Assembly (NCBI GenBank): GCA_021234155.1
Contig: JAJEKV010000155.1
Span: 728,863-792,862 of the forward strand
Direction: 5' to 3'
From: Isoetes taiwanensis
Taxonomy: Eukaryota > Streptophyta > Lycopodiopsida > Isoetales > Isoetaceae
Length of the DNA stretch: 64,000 nucleotides
Both the position numbers and the translations under genes were made by a program. The notes under the pieces were generated by a model that was not told the origin of the DNA, searched no databases, and saw only the letters and a list, made by a program, of their open reading frames with translations. This document shows, in pieces, positions 24,452-34,866 of this stretch; the first letter of the stretch is position 1; every line of letters begins with the position of its first letter.

Positions 24452-26026
24452 ATAGTTGGATCCTCGGATGTATGATAGCGAAGTCTAGATTCAAGTTGAA
24501 GTTGTTGGATTAAGCTAATAGTATTCAATTGAATATATGTAAGGATGACGGCCTTAGAGGAGGTGTGACAAATTGTTTTATGAAGGTATGTGAAATTGAT
24601 TACATGGTATTTCTATAATCTTGGTTGATTTTCTATCCTGCAAAGCAGATAAGCTTGAAAAATGTACTTCATCAAGGGGCTAACTTTGATTTAGGCTTGC
24701 CAATGTGCGCATAGCATGGAAGTGATGCTTGAGGGAGATTAAGTTACAAGTATTACATTTCACTTTGGTAACCACTCCTTATAGTATGTGATCTCTAGGA
24801 GTATACTCTGGTGGCAAGAAAATTTGGAATAAGCAATGCATGATATATAATGCCTATGATATTCAGGGAAGGTGCATCTCACCATATCGGATGAATAAGA
24901 TTCTTGATGTGATGTTAGGTGCATCCTTTTGAAGCTAAAATTGAGAAAACCAGGCAGCATCCATATATTGATATCCAGTGGTAAAATAACAATAATTCAG
25001 GCTATGGTTGGATAAGGTTACAACACGGTGGTTGTAAGACAAGTTTTGAGAATGCTTATAAAATAAGAAGATTGACATGATAGTCGGATTGAAGCTCATG
25101 TGTAAATAGCAGATGTCTGACGTAGAAGGAAATGTCAAGATTACATCATGGTTCTACTTGAGGTCTATAAAGTTGTTGGCCCTAGGGTTATGGCTAGAAT
25201 AGTCGGTGATAGCCTTGAAAAAGTTCTTGGCCTTGAAAAAATTCTTGGAGTATAAGAAAGCACTTAATGGAATAAAGCAGTCAGGTTAAGCATTTATATT
25301 TGGAGAATGATATCCACTTAAATTATGGCAGATTGAAGAATTGATTGGCCAAGATTGAACAATGTTATCCATCTTATGGATAATGAAGAAGAAGAAGATG
25401 AATAGAGGAATAATATATTTAATTGTGGTAGTAGGTAAACCATGAAGTTGAACGAAAGAGTTGTCAGATAAAGCCCAGACATAAGATAAAGGCAGAGGAG
25501 AATGTATAGACATGGGGAAATGCCATTTTTTGAAAATTTTAGAATGTAATAGAAGAGTTGTAAGCACATCTAGTAATGGTGCTTCTATGTATCGTAATTA
25601 TTTGGCATGCTAGAAGTAATTGTAGATTAATGGAGGAATGGTGATTGCATTACTTGATTAAGGATATAGTCAAAGGATTGAAGTTGAGAACGAAAACATG
25701 AAGTAAGAGCTTCATTGAAATTAACGACAATTGGTGCCTATAAAATCTTGTTGAAAGACTAACTAGCGTGATGGGGTAATATGTATGGAAATAGGCTAAA
25801 TATAGAGGTCAAGTGTATAGCCTAGGATACTTCAATATCATTGGATGAACTTGTAGAGGAATTCTCTGTACCATGGGCTATCATTCTTATGGGATCCCTT
25901 GTATCAACTTAAGTATGTTACCTAGCTATAAGATACCCAGGTTGTTACTTTTTGGAATTGGCCACCCAAGAAGTCTCGAGATATTACATATCTAGTTCGA
26001 CCTGAGTATCTCTTTGGAATGGTGGG

Positions 26027-26053
26027 TTTTTTTTTTTTTTTTTTTTTTTTTTT
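26027..26053. repeat. 27-nt poly-T run
   Basis: Uninterrupted T run. It could be the poly-A tail of a short minus-strand retroposon, but no body was recognised. Confidence 0.9.
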
Positions 26054-26203
26054 CTATGGCACGTACCTTCTTAATGAAAAGTTGCATTACTTGCATTACA
26101 TTTATTATATTGAATTGGATATGTATGTTCCTCTTTTCCCTTTGTTGTTATTGATGCATAGAGTATACTCAATGTTATTAATATTTGAGTTAGTTCTAGA
26201 CTC

Positions 26204-26526
26204 GGGGTGAAAGCATGCTAGGGTGTACCATCTAAAGTACTTTTTAGGGAGTGCGAAACTACCCAGAAAAGTACCCAGCACTGGGTACTGGGAACTTGCA
26301 TAAATGCTACAATAAATAATAAGTTTGAGAGTTAATCCATTTATATTAGTCTCTAATAGTATTGTTATCCTCTAACACTATAGATTGACATGTTATTGAC
26401 CTTCAATTCAAAAATTTCGATTGATTTTAATGGAAAGAAAAAACAGAAAGTACCAGTTTTAAAAGTACCCAGTGTAGGTACTTTTGAGGGTTCCAAAAGT
26501 GGTACACCGTAGCATGCTTTTACCCC
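26204..26526. mobile_element. 323-bp MITE with 27-bp terminal inverted repeats
   Basis: The left end reads GGGGTGAAAGCATGCTAGGG then TGTACCA. The right end, reverse-complemented, reads GGGGTAAAAGCATGCTACGG then TGTACCA: 25 of 27 positions match. Further inside, both arms carry inverted AAAGTACCCAG-type words, so the element can fold on itself. No coding capacity. The flanks share only TC at the junctions, too short to call a target duplication. Confidence 0.8.
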
Positions 26527-26934
26527 TCGGTGGTATGTTAAATTGAATGTTAGAAGGGTCATGCATTGGAGCTATCTAATATGTATCTGTCCTTTAGCCT
26601 AAATTACTTGTATGAAGCTAGCTTTGAACTTTCAAGTTTGGAGAGGCATCATCTTGGATCGGAATGCTAAGCAATTGTGTTTGACAAGGATGGGTCAGTT
26701 CTGAGGGACAAAATTGTATTCATTTGGGAGTATTTTGAATTGAGGATTAAGATGTGAAGGCATAAAGGGAAGAGACCCGGGAAATTAAGGAGGCAGACTA
26801 TAAAAGAAAATTTTAGATCAATGGTTGAGTTTCTTCCAAAGAAGATGTCACAAAGGGAGATACAAACCGGATTTTTCATGAATGCTCTCAGATGCACCCA
26901 TGAGGACATGGGTTGAATTTTTGGAGGAGAGACT

Positions 26935-27028
26935 GTAACGGACCTAGCAACCTAGCATCAACATTAAGATGTAAGTAACGTTGCCATTATATAAGAGTGC
27001 ATTTTCAATGGTAAAATAAATGATTATG
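26935..27028 (+). repeat. possible truncated 3' LTR
   Basis: It starts TGTAACGGACC after a purine tract and contains TATATAAG (about 26,989). It is interrupted at about 27,029 by the (TATTC)n tail of the minus-strand LINE. Confidence 0.3.
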
Positions 27029-27765
27029 CGCTAGGAATAGAATAGAAAAGAATAGAATATACATTAATGTCCCTTGTGCCGCGAGGCCCCTAGACTTGTG
27101 TAGCATGGACGAGTTCCCTAAAAGGGCGCTACTAGCACATCACGCTGTTACGATGTAGCCTTTTCAGAAGGCTGATCCTATTATTACCAGCATCCCGCTT
27201 TACCTCGGCTTCGTGACCGTGCAGTGATGCATCGTTATCAATCAGCTTTTAACTGAACAATTTGTATGGGGTTTATGACCCGCTTTTGTATCACCGGACC
27301 ATATTACGAACCCTCTTTCATCAGGTGGTACTTCTCTATGTCCGGTCATCATTCTCTGGATCGCGTGCCGGATCTCGGCGATTCTCATATTGTCATCGAA
27401 TATATACCGGTTCCCCATCTTATATTTTTACGTATTTTCTCCTCGATGTCTCCGTATATCGGGAGTAATCGTTAATCATGTGATTCTCATCCTCTACTCT
27501 CCCATTGTCACAAATTCTGCATATCCGGTCCTCCTTGTCTATTCCTCTCCACCTGTCTTTTTCGATTCTTAGATCATGACTCCCCATCCCGAATCTAGCT
27601 TAAATGTCTCTTCTAGTTTTTCCATTATGTTATCCCGATACATCCGGTGTCCTACTTGCCGATACGGGTTGAAACTGTCATGAGCCAGCCGCCTTTGGGT
27701 CTCGGTCTTTTTGACCATGCTCTTGTGGCTATGCGCCTCCTCCTCATTCCACCGCCCTTCCTTTA

Positions 27766-28611
27766 TTAGGGTCGCGGTTTAATCCCCATCTCTACGGTCC
27801 AACTTGCCACATCTTTAAACCGTCCGCTGCCTATGAGGATGTGTGACTTTGCTGATTCGGTGATTGCAATACTGGACAATTTCCCCTGAATGTCTCCTGC
27901 ATTGTCCCTAATCAGGTACCTTATGGTTCTCTCCCATGCTCTCACCTCCATTGGTTTTTGCCCTGTTTCGAAGACCATGATTGTCAGTGGCGTATTTGTT
28001 CTTACTTTAAATTCTTGTCTGTGCCACTGCCTAAGGATTCCTTCCTGTTTTTCCCATTTTCTGTTTGTTAGGCCTGGCCCCCAGGCTTCTGCCCCATATA
28101 ATTGAGTGGTGGCTACTACTGCACTGAATAAGTAGCATTTGATGTCCCAGTCAATTATTCTGCTTCTGTTGCAGAAATTCTTCATATTGAAATAACTCCC
28201 TATAGCTGATTGGAACCTGGTGTCTGCCCCCTTGGCCCACTTCCCTGTGCCATCCGCATCATATCCTAGATATCTGTATTCCGTTGCTTCCTCTATTTCT
28301 TTTTCCTTATATCTGAAGGGTCTATACCTGTTCTTATGGTCAAAGATGACTATCTTAGTTTTTGCTAAATTTACAGTCAGCCCTATTTCTTCACAGAATT
28401 GTTCTAGAATTTTTAGTAGTCTGTGCATCCCCTTGTTTTTTGTGGCCATCATACTTAGATCATCAGCATATAGCATAATTGGTACCTTCGTGTCTCCTAA
28501 CGTAGGGGCGTATTCGTCCCCTTGCTGCTCTGCTATGTATCCCTGCAAAGCATCTATGTATATTCCAAACAGAGTTGGGGATAACGGGCAACCCTGTTTT
28601 ACGCACATCAC
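27766..28611 (-). pseudogene. LINE RT domain, motifs B to thumb
   Basis: A 281-codon minus-strand frame. VKQGCPLSPTLFGIYID (residues 4-20) is RT motif B and MLYADDLSMMA (residues 46-56) is motif C with the catalytic Asp pair. EEIGLTVNLAKTKIVIF is motif D, and YRYLGYDADG is the conserved block after it. The frame ends at 27,766, but homology continues in other frames to the Cys/His motif near 27,500. Motif A lies upstream in a shifted frame. The catalytic residues are intact; the ORF as a whole is not. Confidence 0.88.
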
Positions 28612-28995
28612 GCGGTTTATTGGTCATCCTTCTTGCTCTATCTTGGCATATACCCTATGGTATAGTCTTGCAATCGACCCTACCATATTTCTCGGAGCTT
28701 GCATGTCCATCAATTTTTGTAGTAGCTTCTCCCTCGGGACTGTGTCGAATGCTTTCCTGAAATCTACAAAGCAACAGATGATCTTTCTTCCCGTGGCCTT
28801 GTTACGTTCTATTAATATTCAAGAGTTACTAGGTGGTGGTTGTTGAGTGTTCCGCTGAATCTGCTTGTTCCTTGTGCTCTCATGTTTCCTTCTTACGCCC
28901 ATTTTAATTTGTTATCCAAAGATTTTTCCAAACCATTTTGCAAAAATGGAACTCACCATTATCGCCCTATAGTTTCCCCGGATCCTCCCCTCGCT
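28612..28995 (-). pseudogene. LINE RT motif A segment (frameshifted)
   Basis: The minus strand contains KIICCFVDFRKAFDTVP then REKLLQKLMDMQ at about 28,785-28,700, the classic motif A with the first catalytic Asp. Upstream, RAIMVSSIFAKWFGKI fits the RT motif before it. Frame changes and stops separate this from both neighbouring open segments. Confidence 0.8.
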
Positions 28996-29850
28996 TCATG
29001 CCTTATGCGTAGAGTATGACTCTATTGTACGTCCCACCGCGGAAGCCCCCGGGTGGCGATGCCGTTGAAAATGTCGCTGACTGCCGCTTATTTTTGTCTC
29101 AACACACTTCAGTAATTCCACGGTCAGATCATATAGATCCGGTGCTTTATGGTTAGCCATCCTGTTTAGGGCTATCATTACCTCTAGCATGTTGAAACAT
29201 GGTTTGTCCGAATCCTCCAACATTGGTATTGATACAGGAGGTGCCCCTGTCTTATACAATTTCTCTAGGTATTTCTCCCATCCTGCTGTTCCAATACCGT
29301 CGTGTTCATTCCTTGTTTTCATATTATTCCCTCCCTTCTGTTTGAGTCCCCTCCAAAATCTTCGGGGCTGTTTCTTCAACATTTTTCCCATATACCATTG
29401 ATGTTGCAGCAGGTTATTATTCCGTTTTATCTTTAGTAATCTTATGTATGCTGCTTTTTCTTTCTGGTATGTCTCCTTCCCTCTATGTTCTTTTGTTTTC
29501 CTTTTGTGCTCTCTGCACTCGTCATCATACCATACTGATGCTCTAAAGGCCCTGTTCTTTCTGGTTCTGTTCCTTTTTCCAAACACCTCTGTTGCCACTC
29601 TTACCATGATGTCATTGAGTGTATTACCATTGTCATTCGCATTGTGTTTTCCCCATTCCCATTTTCCCATTTCCTCCCTGACTGTTTGTATGAATATATC
29701 TGTGTATTTTTCTCGAAATTGGATCCTCACTCTCGCTTTCTCTTCCTCCTTTTCCCCTGTGCTGTTAATCTGTGGCGTCCCACCCCTTCTGAGGGTTAAT
29801 TTGATCGGTCTATGACTCTCCCTTTTTCTAGTCGGCCATTCCTGTAGCAT
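28996..29850 (-). pseudogene. LINE ORF2 linker and start of RT
   Basis: A 284-codon minus-strand frame. It is Lys/Arg/Glu-rich with helical character (WYDDECREHKRKTKEHRGKE, residues about 107-126), as in the EN-RT linker of LINEs. Near the C-terminus LNRMANHKAPDLYDLTVELL matches the KAPGxDG-like entry of the RT fingers, with the usual Gly-Asp-Gly replaced by Asp-Leu-Tyr-Asp. The last 30 codons are likely out of frame. Confidence 0.75.
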
Positions 29851-30186
29851 TAGTCTATTCTTTCTACTGCTTGGTCGTTCAAAATTACATAATCTACTAT
29901 GCTCTTACCATGTGCATTCTGACTCGTAAATCCCCCCGATCCCCTCCATTTTTTACTCCATTAGCTATGATCACTCCCTTTAGTCGCGACTTCGCCAGCA
30001 TTAAGCCTTTAGTGTTGACCTCGCCTTATCCTCTCATCTCTACGCCATTCCCTGTTTCTTGTTGTGTATATTATCCGACCATCCTTCTCATCGGTGTTAG
30101 TGTTTTGTGCCTTGCTCTCGCCAGTTCCGCATTTAAGTCCCCTACTAGTATTTTTTTTTTTTTTTTATTATTATTATCATATTCTA

Positions 30187-30495
30187 ATGAATGGATGCAT
30201 TCTTATTAGAGTTGAAAGAATTAAAGTTTACCTATATACTAGCATACCAGGAAGACTTCAAGGTATGCCTCTATTCCAGATAAACACCGTAGAATACGCT
30301 GGAGTTGCACTTTTGATACATATATTACTAGGTCAAGTTCAATTAATTTGGGCCTTAAGATGTTTTACGAAATATCTGATAGAGGGAAACCATAACATTA
30401 AAGACCAGATTAGGGCAGAATGCTTCGAGACGATTGCATGCAACCTCGACTGCAGCTACAAGGCAGAGCTACCGGAATTTATGACTGGTTGGTGA
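30187..30495 (+). CDS. small leader ORF of the Penelope-like element
   Basis: A 102-codon frame from an ATG at the very 5' end of the element. It contains a short hydrophobic patch (VEYAGVALLIHILLG) and ends PEFMTGW. Copies B and C keep the nucleotide sequence but in broken frames. It may be a small ORF1 or a 5' untranslated leader that happens to be open. I recognise no homologue. Confidence 0.35.
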   Translation: MNGCILIRVERIKVYLYTSIPGRLQGMPLFQINTVEYAGVALLIHILLGQVQLIWALRCFTKYLIEGNHNIKDQIRAECFETIACNLDCSYKAELPEFMTGW

Positions 30496-30525
30496 GCCCA
30501 GCCTTGTGATTCACTTCTCAAAAAA

Positions 30526-33118
30526 ATGGGCTTTAACTCAGACGGTGGGTCTGGCAGCCTTAGTTCGGATGATGACCTTGAGCTCTATGCTGATACAAAC
30601 AGGGAATGTGAAGCCTGTTTAGAATCACTTCAATTCAAAAATCTAAGTATGGAGAGGAGAGGCGGAAGTAGAAGCTATGATACAAGACGAGGCTTCAGTG
30701 ATGGATACGCTGGTTATCCTAATAAAAGAGGGAGCTTCAATAGAAGGCCAACATCCTTTCAGAGAGGAAATGCCAGTAATGAGCAGTTTGTGCCTGAGAC
30801 CCAAGTGGAAGAAGATCTAATTTCGGATGATGAGGAACAACAGGTATACAAATATCTGTGCTAAAATAAGAGTTCTAAATGAGCAGATCTACAGAGCCTA
30901 ATTTAGGCAGTTCTGTAATAGCATAAGTCACGGTTCTATGACCTTTAAAATTAACTTTGTTTCTACAGAAAGCTGAACACATGCGTTATCCCTTACACGT
31001 TGCATGGTTTTGAATGGTGCAGATGCATGAAAGACACAAATGTGTGTCCTGTAAACTACTGGGAACCTTTTGTAGCATGCCTAGATTGATTAAACAAATG
31101 ATATATTCATGCTTTTTCATATCATTCGTGGATTAAAATACAGGGCTTACAGCCTTAAATAGTTACATGGGTATAAGATAATGTTTAGATGTATTATCCT
31201 TTGTTTGATTTCTGCAAGTTTTCCTTTTTGCTTTTACTAAACTGGAGCAGAAGGTACAATGGTTGAAAGGCGATAAGCCAAGAATACCCAATGTACCTTC
31301 TGGCCCTTGCTGTTTTACCATTTTCATGCTAATTCAGTATTGGTTGGCTGCAGGTACGTGGTATTCTTCTACTATTGTCCCTTTTTGCTTTCGTATTGGT
31401 TTTTTGCTTAGAGGAGAACATGGATCAAACAATGGCCCTGCTGGAGCAGTGATACAATTGCACGAGTTAATGAAAGATGACAGTGGATAGTTGTCACCAC
31501 AAGATTACTTCACAGGAACCTTTACACTTTATGCCTTATGTCTATTTTGCTGCTATGGTATAACAGTTGATAGTTTTCTGCTCTTTATTTTAATGGTTTT
31601 CATACAATGAAATCTGAAAATCGTTACACCTTTGGTATTGGTAAAAGCCCCTTGTTTTCGGAATATAAGAAAACTCTGTCATGAACATAAGACCTACTGT
31701 TATGTAAGACCTCAAAGTTTTGAGTGGATCTGGTTTTGAAAATCTCTTCATGAAATACAGGATATACTTTCAGAAAGAACAGTGTGCATAGATGTATTGT
31801 TTAAGCTATTTTCTGTTTACTCCATTAAGCTCTTGTACAGAATGCTTGATATGCTGTCCAAAATGTCTAAAAGCAATAGTTGACTCTGTATTAATAAGGA
31901 TTACTGCTGAATACATTTGAGTCTATAAAATGATAGGGGTAATCATGAAACTTTAATGGGTTAAACTCTTAAGATATGGACAGACCCTTTAAAAATACTA
32001 AATGGAAAAATATGGTTATACAATTGTGATTGAACCATAGTTGTAAATGCTACTTGATGGGAGCATGTTAGAAAACTCCACATGCTAAAATAGGGAATTA
32101 AGACCCTATAATATGGGAACTTTAAGAATTCTAATGCCTGTTATGTTTGACAGCTATTGTATAACGTTTGGAAGGTATATGTGCTTAAGAAATGTAGGCT
32201 ATATTTCCCTTTTACATAAAGGTATTTGATGAGTACAAATTCAAGACCTTAATACATTCGTCATGAAAAGGCTTGATGACATAAGGAAAGGTGACTATAA
32301 TGGTCCAAAGTACAAGCTTTCTTACTGTATAATGTTACACTTGCTTGTCTAAATGTCTACAGATGATGGGAATCCATATATGAACAAGAAAATCTAAAGA
32401 TTGTCTGATTGGAGATAAATTAAAGTTTTGAGTCTTTTGACCTTGGTTTGATGCTCCATCTTTAATTAGCTCGATTAAATGTATGGAACGATAAGGTTGT
32501 TAAGGGATTGACCGAGACAATTTGAACTGCTAGTAGGGTTGTTGCCTGAACTAGTTGGCTCCGGGTTTTTTTTAGAAATTTCGTTTCATTGGTCTTACCA
32601 GTGTGGCATCACTCCATTTGGTATAAATTATGAGCATATTGAAGGATTTATGAAATGATTCTGATTTATAATGATTTCAGGACATTGAGGACTCTCAAGG
32701 AGATTACAACATGGAATATGTGCCACCAACATGGAACAAAACCCTTGGACCTATCGGGTATAATGGCAGTAAAATTGCATGCCCAAGCTTGGCTGTACAG
32801 ACTTTGCTCTCTTGCATAAAAAATCCCAAAGTGCATATGTTACTTTTGGAAAGGGAAGCACTTAGAAAACCAGAGGAACTGTCAGCTATTTCCCATCTGG
32901 GATTCAATGACTGGTTAGCTCTAGTACCCAAGATTAATAAAGCTGGTTCAGAATGGGAGGATGCACTGAAAGTTATTGAGGACATTTATGATACCTTGCC
33001 TGCCACGGTGTACAGCAGAACAATGGAAGAAGACCAGGCAAAAACACAGTTTATTTCAGGGGTGCTGGCTCTTGAGAAGGCAAATAAGGTTAAAACTCCT
33101 GCCTTGGCAACAACATAA
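30526..33118 (+). CDS. PLE N-terminal coding region, exons 1 and 2
   Basis: Exon 1 (30,526-30,843) encodes an acidic, low-complexity N-terminus: Ser/Asp-rich (SLSSDDDLELYAD), then an Arg/Gly/Ser-rich part (GGSRSYDTRRGFSDGYAGYP) and ISDDEEQQ. A phase-0 intron (30,844-32,680) leads to exon 2, starting DIEDSQGDYNMEYVPPTWN and continuing through ALEKANK. Exon 2 ends in TAA at 33,118 unless a 47-nt segment (33,089-33,135, GT...AG) is spliced out, which would restore the frame into the next segment. The Arg/Gly-rich part suggests nucleic-acid binding; no catalytic motif is visible. Copies B and C preserve the same order. Confidence 0.6.
30844..32680 (+). other. intron 1 of the Penelope-like element
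   Basis: Donor CAG/GTATAC and acceptor GATTTCAG/GA join two frames in phase 0. The intron is AT-rich and full of stops. It is conserved at the DNA level in copies B (with an insertion) and C, so it was carried by the element and not gained at this site. Retained introns are a known peculiarity of PLEs. Confidence 0.65.
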
Positions 33119-33135
33119 GAGAAAAAAATAAACAG

Positions 33136-33894
33136 GGAAGCGTGGTTGAATCAGAGGATGATCCATTTGGTGAATCCCTTTTGTCAGAAGAGGAAAAATT
33201 AGCAATGAAGGATAATGTAAACAAGCTGAAAGGGGATGTAGATACAGACTTTAACTTTACATTGCATAACTGCCACTTGTTCCCCATCATTCCAGAACGG
33301 CTAGTGGAAGGTCATGCTGCATTCTGTAACCAGGGCATTTGGAGAACTAAAAATTTCGGAGCCTTGGCTCCAATCAGTAGGGAGTCTTGGATCATGCTGG
33401 GGGATATCACACATACCCAAGAAAATATGGCCAGAGCAGCAGCAGAAAAAATGGAAAAAATAGTGGTCAAAGAAAAGTTCAGACTCAACATTGACCATAG
33501 GTTCTTCGACAAAAAATGTGCTAAGGATGATTTTATTTATCTAAGGCAAAAAGGACACATGGCTTACTCAACTATTACCCGTGATGCCTTCTATCTGAAA
33601 AGAGTTTGGAGGAGCATGTGCCCATATTTCAAATGCGTTTGTGAACCCAGGAGGAAAGGGAATAGTTGCAAGGAGCATATGACTTGGCTGGACCATGCGG
33701 TCTGGTACATGTTCAACAATCTGGATAGTGTATTTCCTGACATGTCCAATGTGGCTCAGATGGTATCTATGAAAAAGTTTCTTAAAACTACATTAAGAGA
33801 TGGGATTATAGCATTCCTTTCATATTTGGAAATAAGAGACACACTTATTAGCATGACCTTCTTGCTTCTGATCCATGGGCAGATTTCAAGCTAA
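33136..33894 (+). CDS. PLE middle coding segment
   Basis: A frame of about 250 codons starting GSVVESEDDPFGE. It is charged, with VPxIPERL-like and ISRESWIMLGDITHTQENMA stretches, a KMEKIVVKEKFRLNIDHRFF block and a Cys-containing CVCEPRRKGNSC (residues about 175-186, possible zinc ligands). It is open upstream to 33,136, where a possible 47-nt intron ends. The last 10 codons are out of frame: a shift near 33,860 leads into DPWADFKLNFSNCRMA, continuing in the next segment. Copy B retains ADFKL in phase with the upstream frame, supporting the shift. No known domain recognised. Confidence 0.6.
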   Translation, partial: GSVVESEDDPFGESLLSEEEKLAMKDNVNKLKGDVDTDFNFTLHNCHLFPIIPERLVEGHAAFCNQGIWRTKNFGALAPISRESWIMLGDITHTQENMARAAAEKMEKIVVKEKFRLNIDHRFFDKKCAKDDFIYLRQKGHMAYSTITRDAFYLKRVWRSMCPYFKCVCEPRRKGNSCKEHMTWLDHAVWYMFNNLDSVFPDMSNVAQMVSMKKFLKTTLRDGIIAFLSYLEIRDTLISMTFLLLIHGQISS

Positions 33895-34229
33895 ATTTCT
33901 CCAACTGTAGAATGGCAGTTGTATGCGAAAAAAGTATTAAGCAGGCTACATTTATGCTCAATATGGAAGGTGGTTCTAGTTACAATACAACAGCCAGAAA
34001 GACTAGGCACACGAGAAATCCAGCAAGTGCAGAGAACTTGGAAAAGGGTTACAATCCCCCTCGGATCACTATAAATCTAACCAGATCGGGTTCCAGCATT
34101 GCTGATAATTCAGACATTGAACAATTAGGATCCCCTATCCTAATGGATAACTCTGTCACCAAGCAACAACAAGTACAAGTTCGTAAGACACCTGATGGAG
34201 TAGCACAGCAGCTCACTTATGAGAAATAG
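33868..34229 (+). CDS. PLE coding segment before intron 2
   Basis: It continues the previous segment after one frameshift (DPWADFKLNFSNCR) and runs through a polar, low-complexity stretch (RKTRHTRNPASAENLEKGYN, then many Gln/Thr) to LTYEK and a TAG at 34,227-34,229. The TAG is directly followed by GTATAC, the same donor as intron 1; there the last codon is CAG. Copy B has the same TAG. The simplest reading is a CAG-to-TAG change in the last exon codon shared by both copies; a genuine ORF end is the alternative. Confidence 0.5.
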
Positions 34230-34501
34230 GTATACTTTCATTATACAAAAATCATTCTTGTATGTTTATACATGCTTTACTACAGGATTTATTTATTCTG
34301 TTTAGTTCTAAACTTACCCTATGGATAAATGCTTATCCCTTACGGACTTTCTAAAAAATTAGAAAGGCCCAGTTTTACATTATAAGCTGACATGCCATTT
34401 GCCCATGTCCAGCTATGGAGATTCATGTTGACTCAGGTGACTAATAAGAATAATGACACATAGAAACAGTAATATATGTCCTAATATCTTAATTTAAACA
34501 G
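34230..34501 (+). other. probable intron 2 of the Penelope-like element
   Basis: Donor GTATAC (identical to intron 1) and acceptor TTAAACAG. AT-rich with stops in all frames. The downstream frame is open from the first base after the acceptor (34,502) in phase 0, matching the upstream phase. Confidence 0.5.
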
Positions 34502-34866
34502 ATTTGTAGGACCATCGTAAAAGATTGCCAGGGCAGATGGCATATGACAGAGACAAAAGAAAAAAACAAGAAGAAAATAATCCATTGCTTTTTCCTGTCT
34601 AAGGTTTTGGACAGAATTTGTATCCCTAAAATTATACACAAACATATGTTAGAAAAGCTAGGGGAAGTTGGGGAGTTGCTTATGGAAGACACTATGTTCT
34701 CATGGAGGTACACAGAAAATATGAGAGAATTATGCTACAAACCGTACTACATCTTTGTACAAGATACAGAAGACATTTGCCCATGTAAGATCCCAGGTCT
34801 CAAGAACTTCATTGATGAAAGCATCGGGCATATTAGATGCACTAATATTGACATTGTAAAGAATTG
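34502..34866 (+). CDS. PLE coding segment just before the RT
   Basis: Open from the acceptor. It contains a basic run (TKEKNKKKIIHCFFLSK), then LDRICIPKIIHKHMLEKLG, MFSWRYTENMRELCYKPYYI and IPGLKNFIDESIGHIRC. It reads directly into the RT segment after a single-base shift at about 34,862. This region precedes the RT palm in PLEs and probably forms the N-terminal extension; no endonuclease signature is present. Confidence 0.55.

Larger units (their letters stand above)
24440..26934 (+). mobile_element. probable non-autonomous or decayed LTR retrotransposon interior
   Basis: It begins with the tRNA-Met primer-binding site and ends in a purine-rich run (GGAGGAGAGAC) directly before TGTAACGG, a typical polypurine tract and LTR start at 26,935. 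No gag or pol frame survives in about 2.5 kb; only short frames remain. A 323-bp MITE (26,204-26,526) and a 27-nt poly-T run (26,027-26,053) lie inside. The 3' LTR appears cut at about 27,028 by the LINE, and I could not match it to an intact 5' LTR, so the boundary calls are tentative. Confidence 0.4.
27029..30150 (-). mobile_element. LINE with EN, RT and C-terminal Cys/His motif (not plant-L1-like)
   Basis: Read on the minus strand: an endonuclease C-terminal part (30,140-29,855) with VGDLNAELA matching the GDxN catalytic motif and a SxVDYVI-like end; a linker; an RT domain (about 29,200-28,000); and a C-terminal zinc-ligand motif CRICDNGRVEDENHM (about 27,480-27,530). The tail is (TATTC)n at 27,029-27,060 rather than poly-A. 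The element is cut in the endonuclease exactly where the Penelope-like array begins. Several frameshifts and stops make it inactive. The RT wording (see the two RT entries) is closer to LINE families of algae and animals than to plant L1. Confidence 0.85.

Noticed and set aside
29189-30209. Plus-strand hydrophobic frames that look like membrane proteins
   Set aside because: Shadows of the minus-strand LINE ORF2; the Lys/Glu-rich strand gives Phe/Leu/Ser-rich complements.
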